A stretch of 6,931 nt of DNA from Omnitrophica WOR_2 bacterium RIFCSPLOWO2_12_FULL_51_24. GTDB lineage: Bacteria > Omnitrophota > Gorgyraeia > Pluralincolimonadales > Pluralincolimonadaceae. Below are positions 6,534-6,931 of this stretch, piece after piece (the first letter of the stretch is position 1; every line of letters begins with the position of its first letter). A program made the position numbers and the translations under genes. The notes under the pieces were generated by a model. That model was not told where the DNA came from. It searched no databases and saw only the letters and a program-made list of their open reading frames with translations. The DNA lies in assembly GCA_001805885.1 (NCBI GenBank), contig MHHC01000019.1, positions 1 through 6,931 of the forward strand, in the 5' to 3' direction.

Positions 6534-6931
6534 GGCTTTCTACCGGCCTCCGCCGTCCTTACGTTCACACCGGCCTCTTTGAAAAATTCCTTCGCCATTT
6601 CATCCGGATATCCGGATTCCATCACTATCTCTTTTATACCGGCGTTTATCAGCATCTTCGCGCAGATAGAACACGGCTGGTTAGTGCAATATAGCGTCCC
6701 GCCGTGTATGTCCACGCCGTAAAGCGCCGCCTGTATGATCGCGTTCTGCTCGGCATGCAGGCCGCGGCAGAGTTCGTGCCTTTCGCCCGACGGGACTTTC
6801 AACTTCTCGCGAAGGCACCCTGTTATCTCGCAATGCGTGATGCCGGTCGGTGTCCCGTTGTATCCGGTCGTCAGGATCCTTCTGTTCTTTACTATTAAAG
6901 CGCCGACCGCGCGCCTCAGGCAGGTTGAACG
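6530..6931 (-). CDS. dCMP deaminase (N-terminus cut by window edge)
   Basis: The frame is open to the right edge and gives 133 residues, starting RSTCLRRAVGALIV. An internal ATG at 6802 would yield only 90 residues and lose conserved sequence, so it is not the start. Members are about 145-160 residues, so roughly 15-25 are missing. Visible motifs, numbered from the window edge, are TGYNGTPTG (22-30), HC (33-34), GCLR (38-41), HAEQNAIIQAA (59-69) and PCSIC (86-90). H59, C87 and C90 would bind the catalytic zinc and E61 is the proton shuttle of the cytidine/deoxycytidylate deaminase fold. C4, H33 and C39 sit in stretches also conserved in ComEB/dCMP deaminases, some of which bind a second zinc. 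The enzyme converts dCMP to dUMP, feeding thymidylate synthesis. Its stop overlaps the nrdR start by ATGA, linking pyrimidine deoxynucleotide supply to RNR control. A ComEB-type name is possible, but I assign no symbol because the gene is partial. Confidence 0.95.
   Translation of the reverse strand, partial: RSTCLRRAVGALIVKNRRILTTGYNGTPTGITHCEITGCLREKLKVPSGERHELCRGLHAEQNAIIQAALYGVDIHGGTLYCTNQPCSICAKMLINAGIKEIVMESGYPDEMAKEFFKEAGVNVRTAEAGRKP

Noticed and set aside
6117..6722. Plus-strand open frame of 201 residues
   Set aside because: It is antisense to nrdR and the dCMP deaminase, both certain genes.

Overview
All six supportable genes lie on the minus strand and read from the right edge toward the left edge. 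They are packed as one or two operons. I see no RNA gene, mobile element, CRISPR array or plus-strand gene. The sequence looks like a bacterial chromosome of moderate GC with frequent ATA and AGG codons and two likely or possible TTG starts. The taxon cannot be fixed from this window. An uncultivated anaerobic lineage (for example Omnitrophota-like) is a low-confidence guess from the mix of an AmrS-type radical SAM enzyme, a LarA-type nickel enzyme and iron-sulfur oxidoreductases.

Right-hand block (about 5203-6931): a 5'-truncated dCMP deaminase, the ribonucleotide reductase repressor NrdR, and an AmmeMemoRadiSam-type radical SAM enzyme (AmrS). Successive stop and start codons overlap (ATGA, then TTGA), so translation is probably coupled. 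The first two genes belong to deoxynucleotide supply and its control. The AmrS protein stops at 282 residues, before the Cys-rich tail I expect for the family, and its usual partners Memo and AMMECR1 are not in the window.

A gap of about 95 bases (5108-5202) separates this block from the next. I see no convincing terminator or promoter in it.

Left-hand block (1-5107): an FMN-binding glutamate-synthase-domain protein, a LarA-family (nickel-pincer) racemase/epimerase, and a large FAD-linked 2-hydroxyacid dehydrogenase fused to ferredoxin-type and CCG iron-sulfur modules, cut by the left edge. The LarA-like and FAD genes overlap by ATGA. A LarA-type enzyme interconverts 2-hydroxyacid stereoisomers. 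The FAD enzyme resembles the GlcD/YdiJ/D-2-hydroxyglutarate dehydrogenase group, which oxidises D-2-hydroxyacids to 2-oxoacids. The GltB-like flavoprotein could then act on the 2-oxoacid or on the electrons. This three-gene module, possibly for 2-hydroxyglutarate or a similar acid, is the most interesting reading of the window, but it is an inference.
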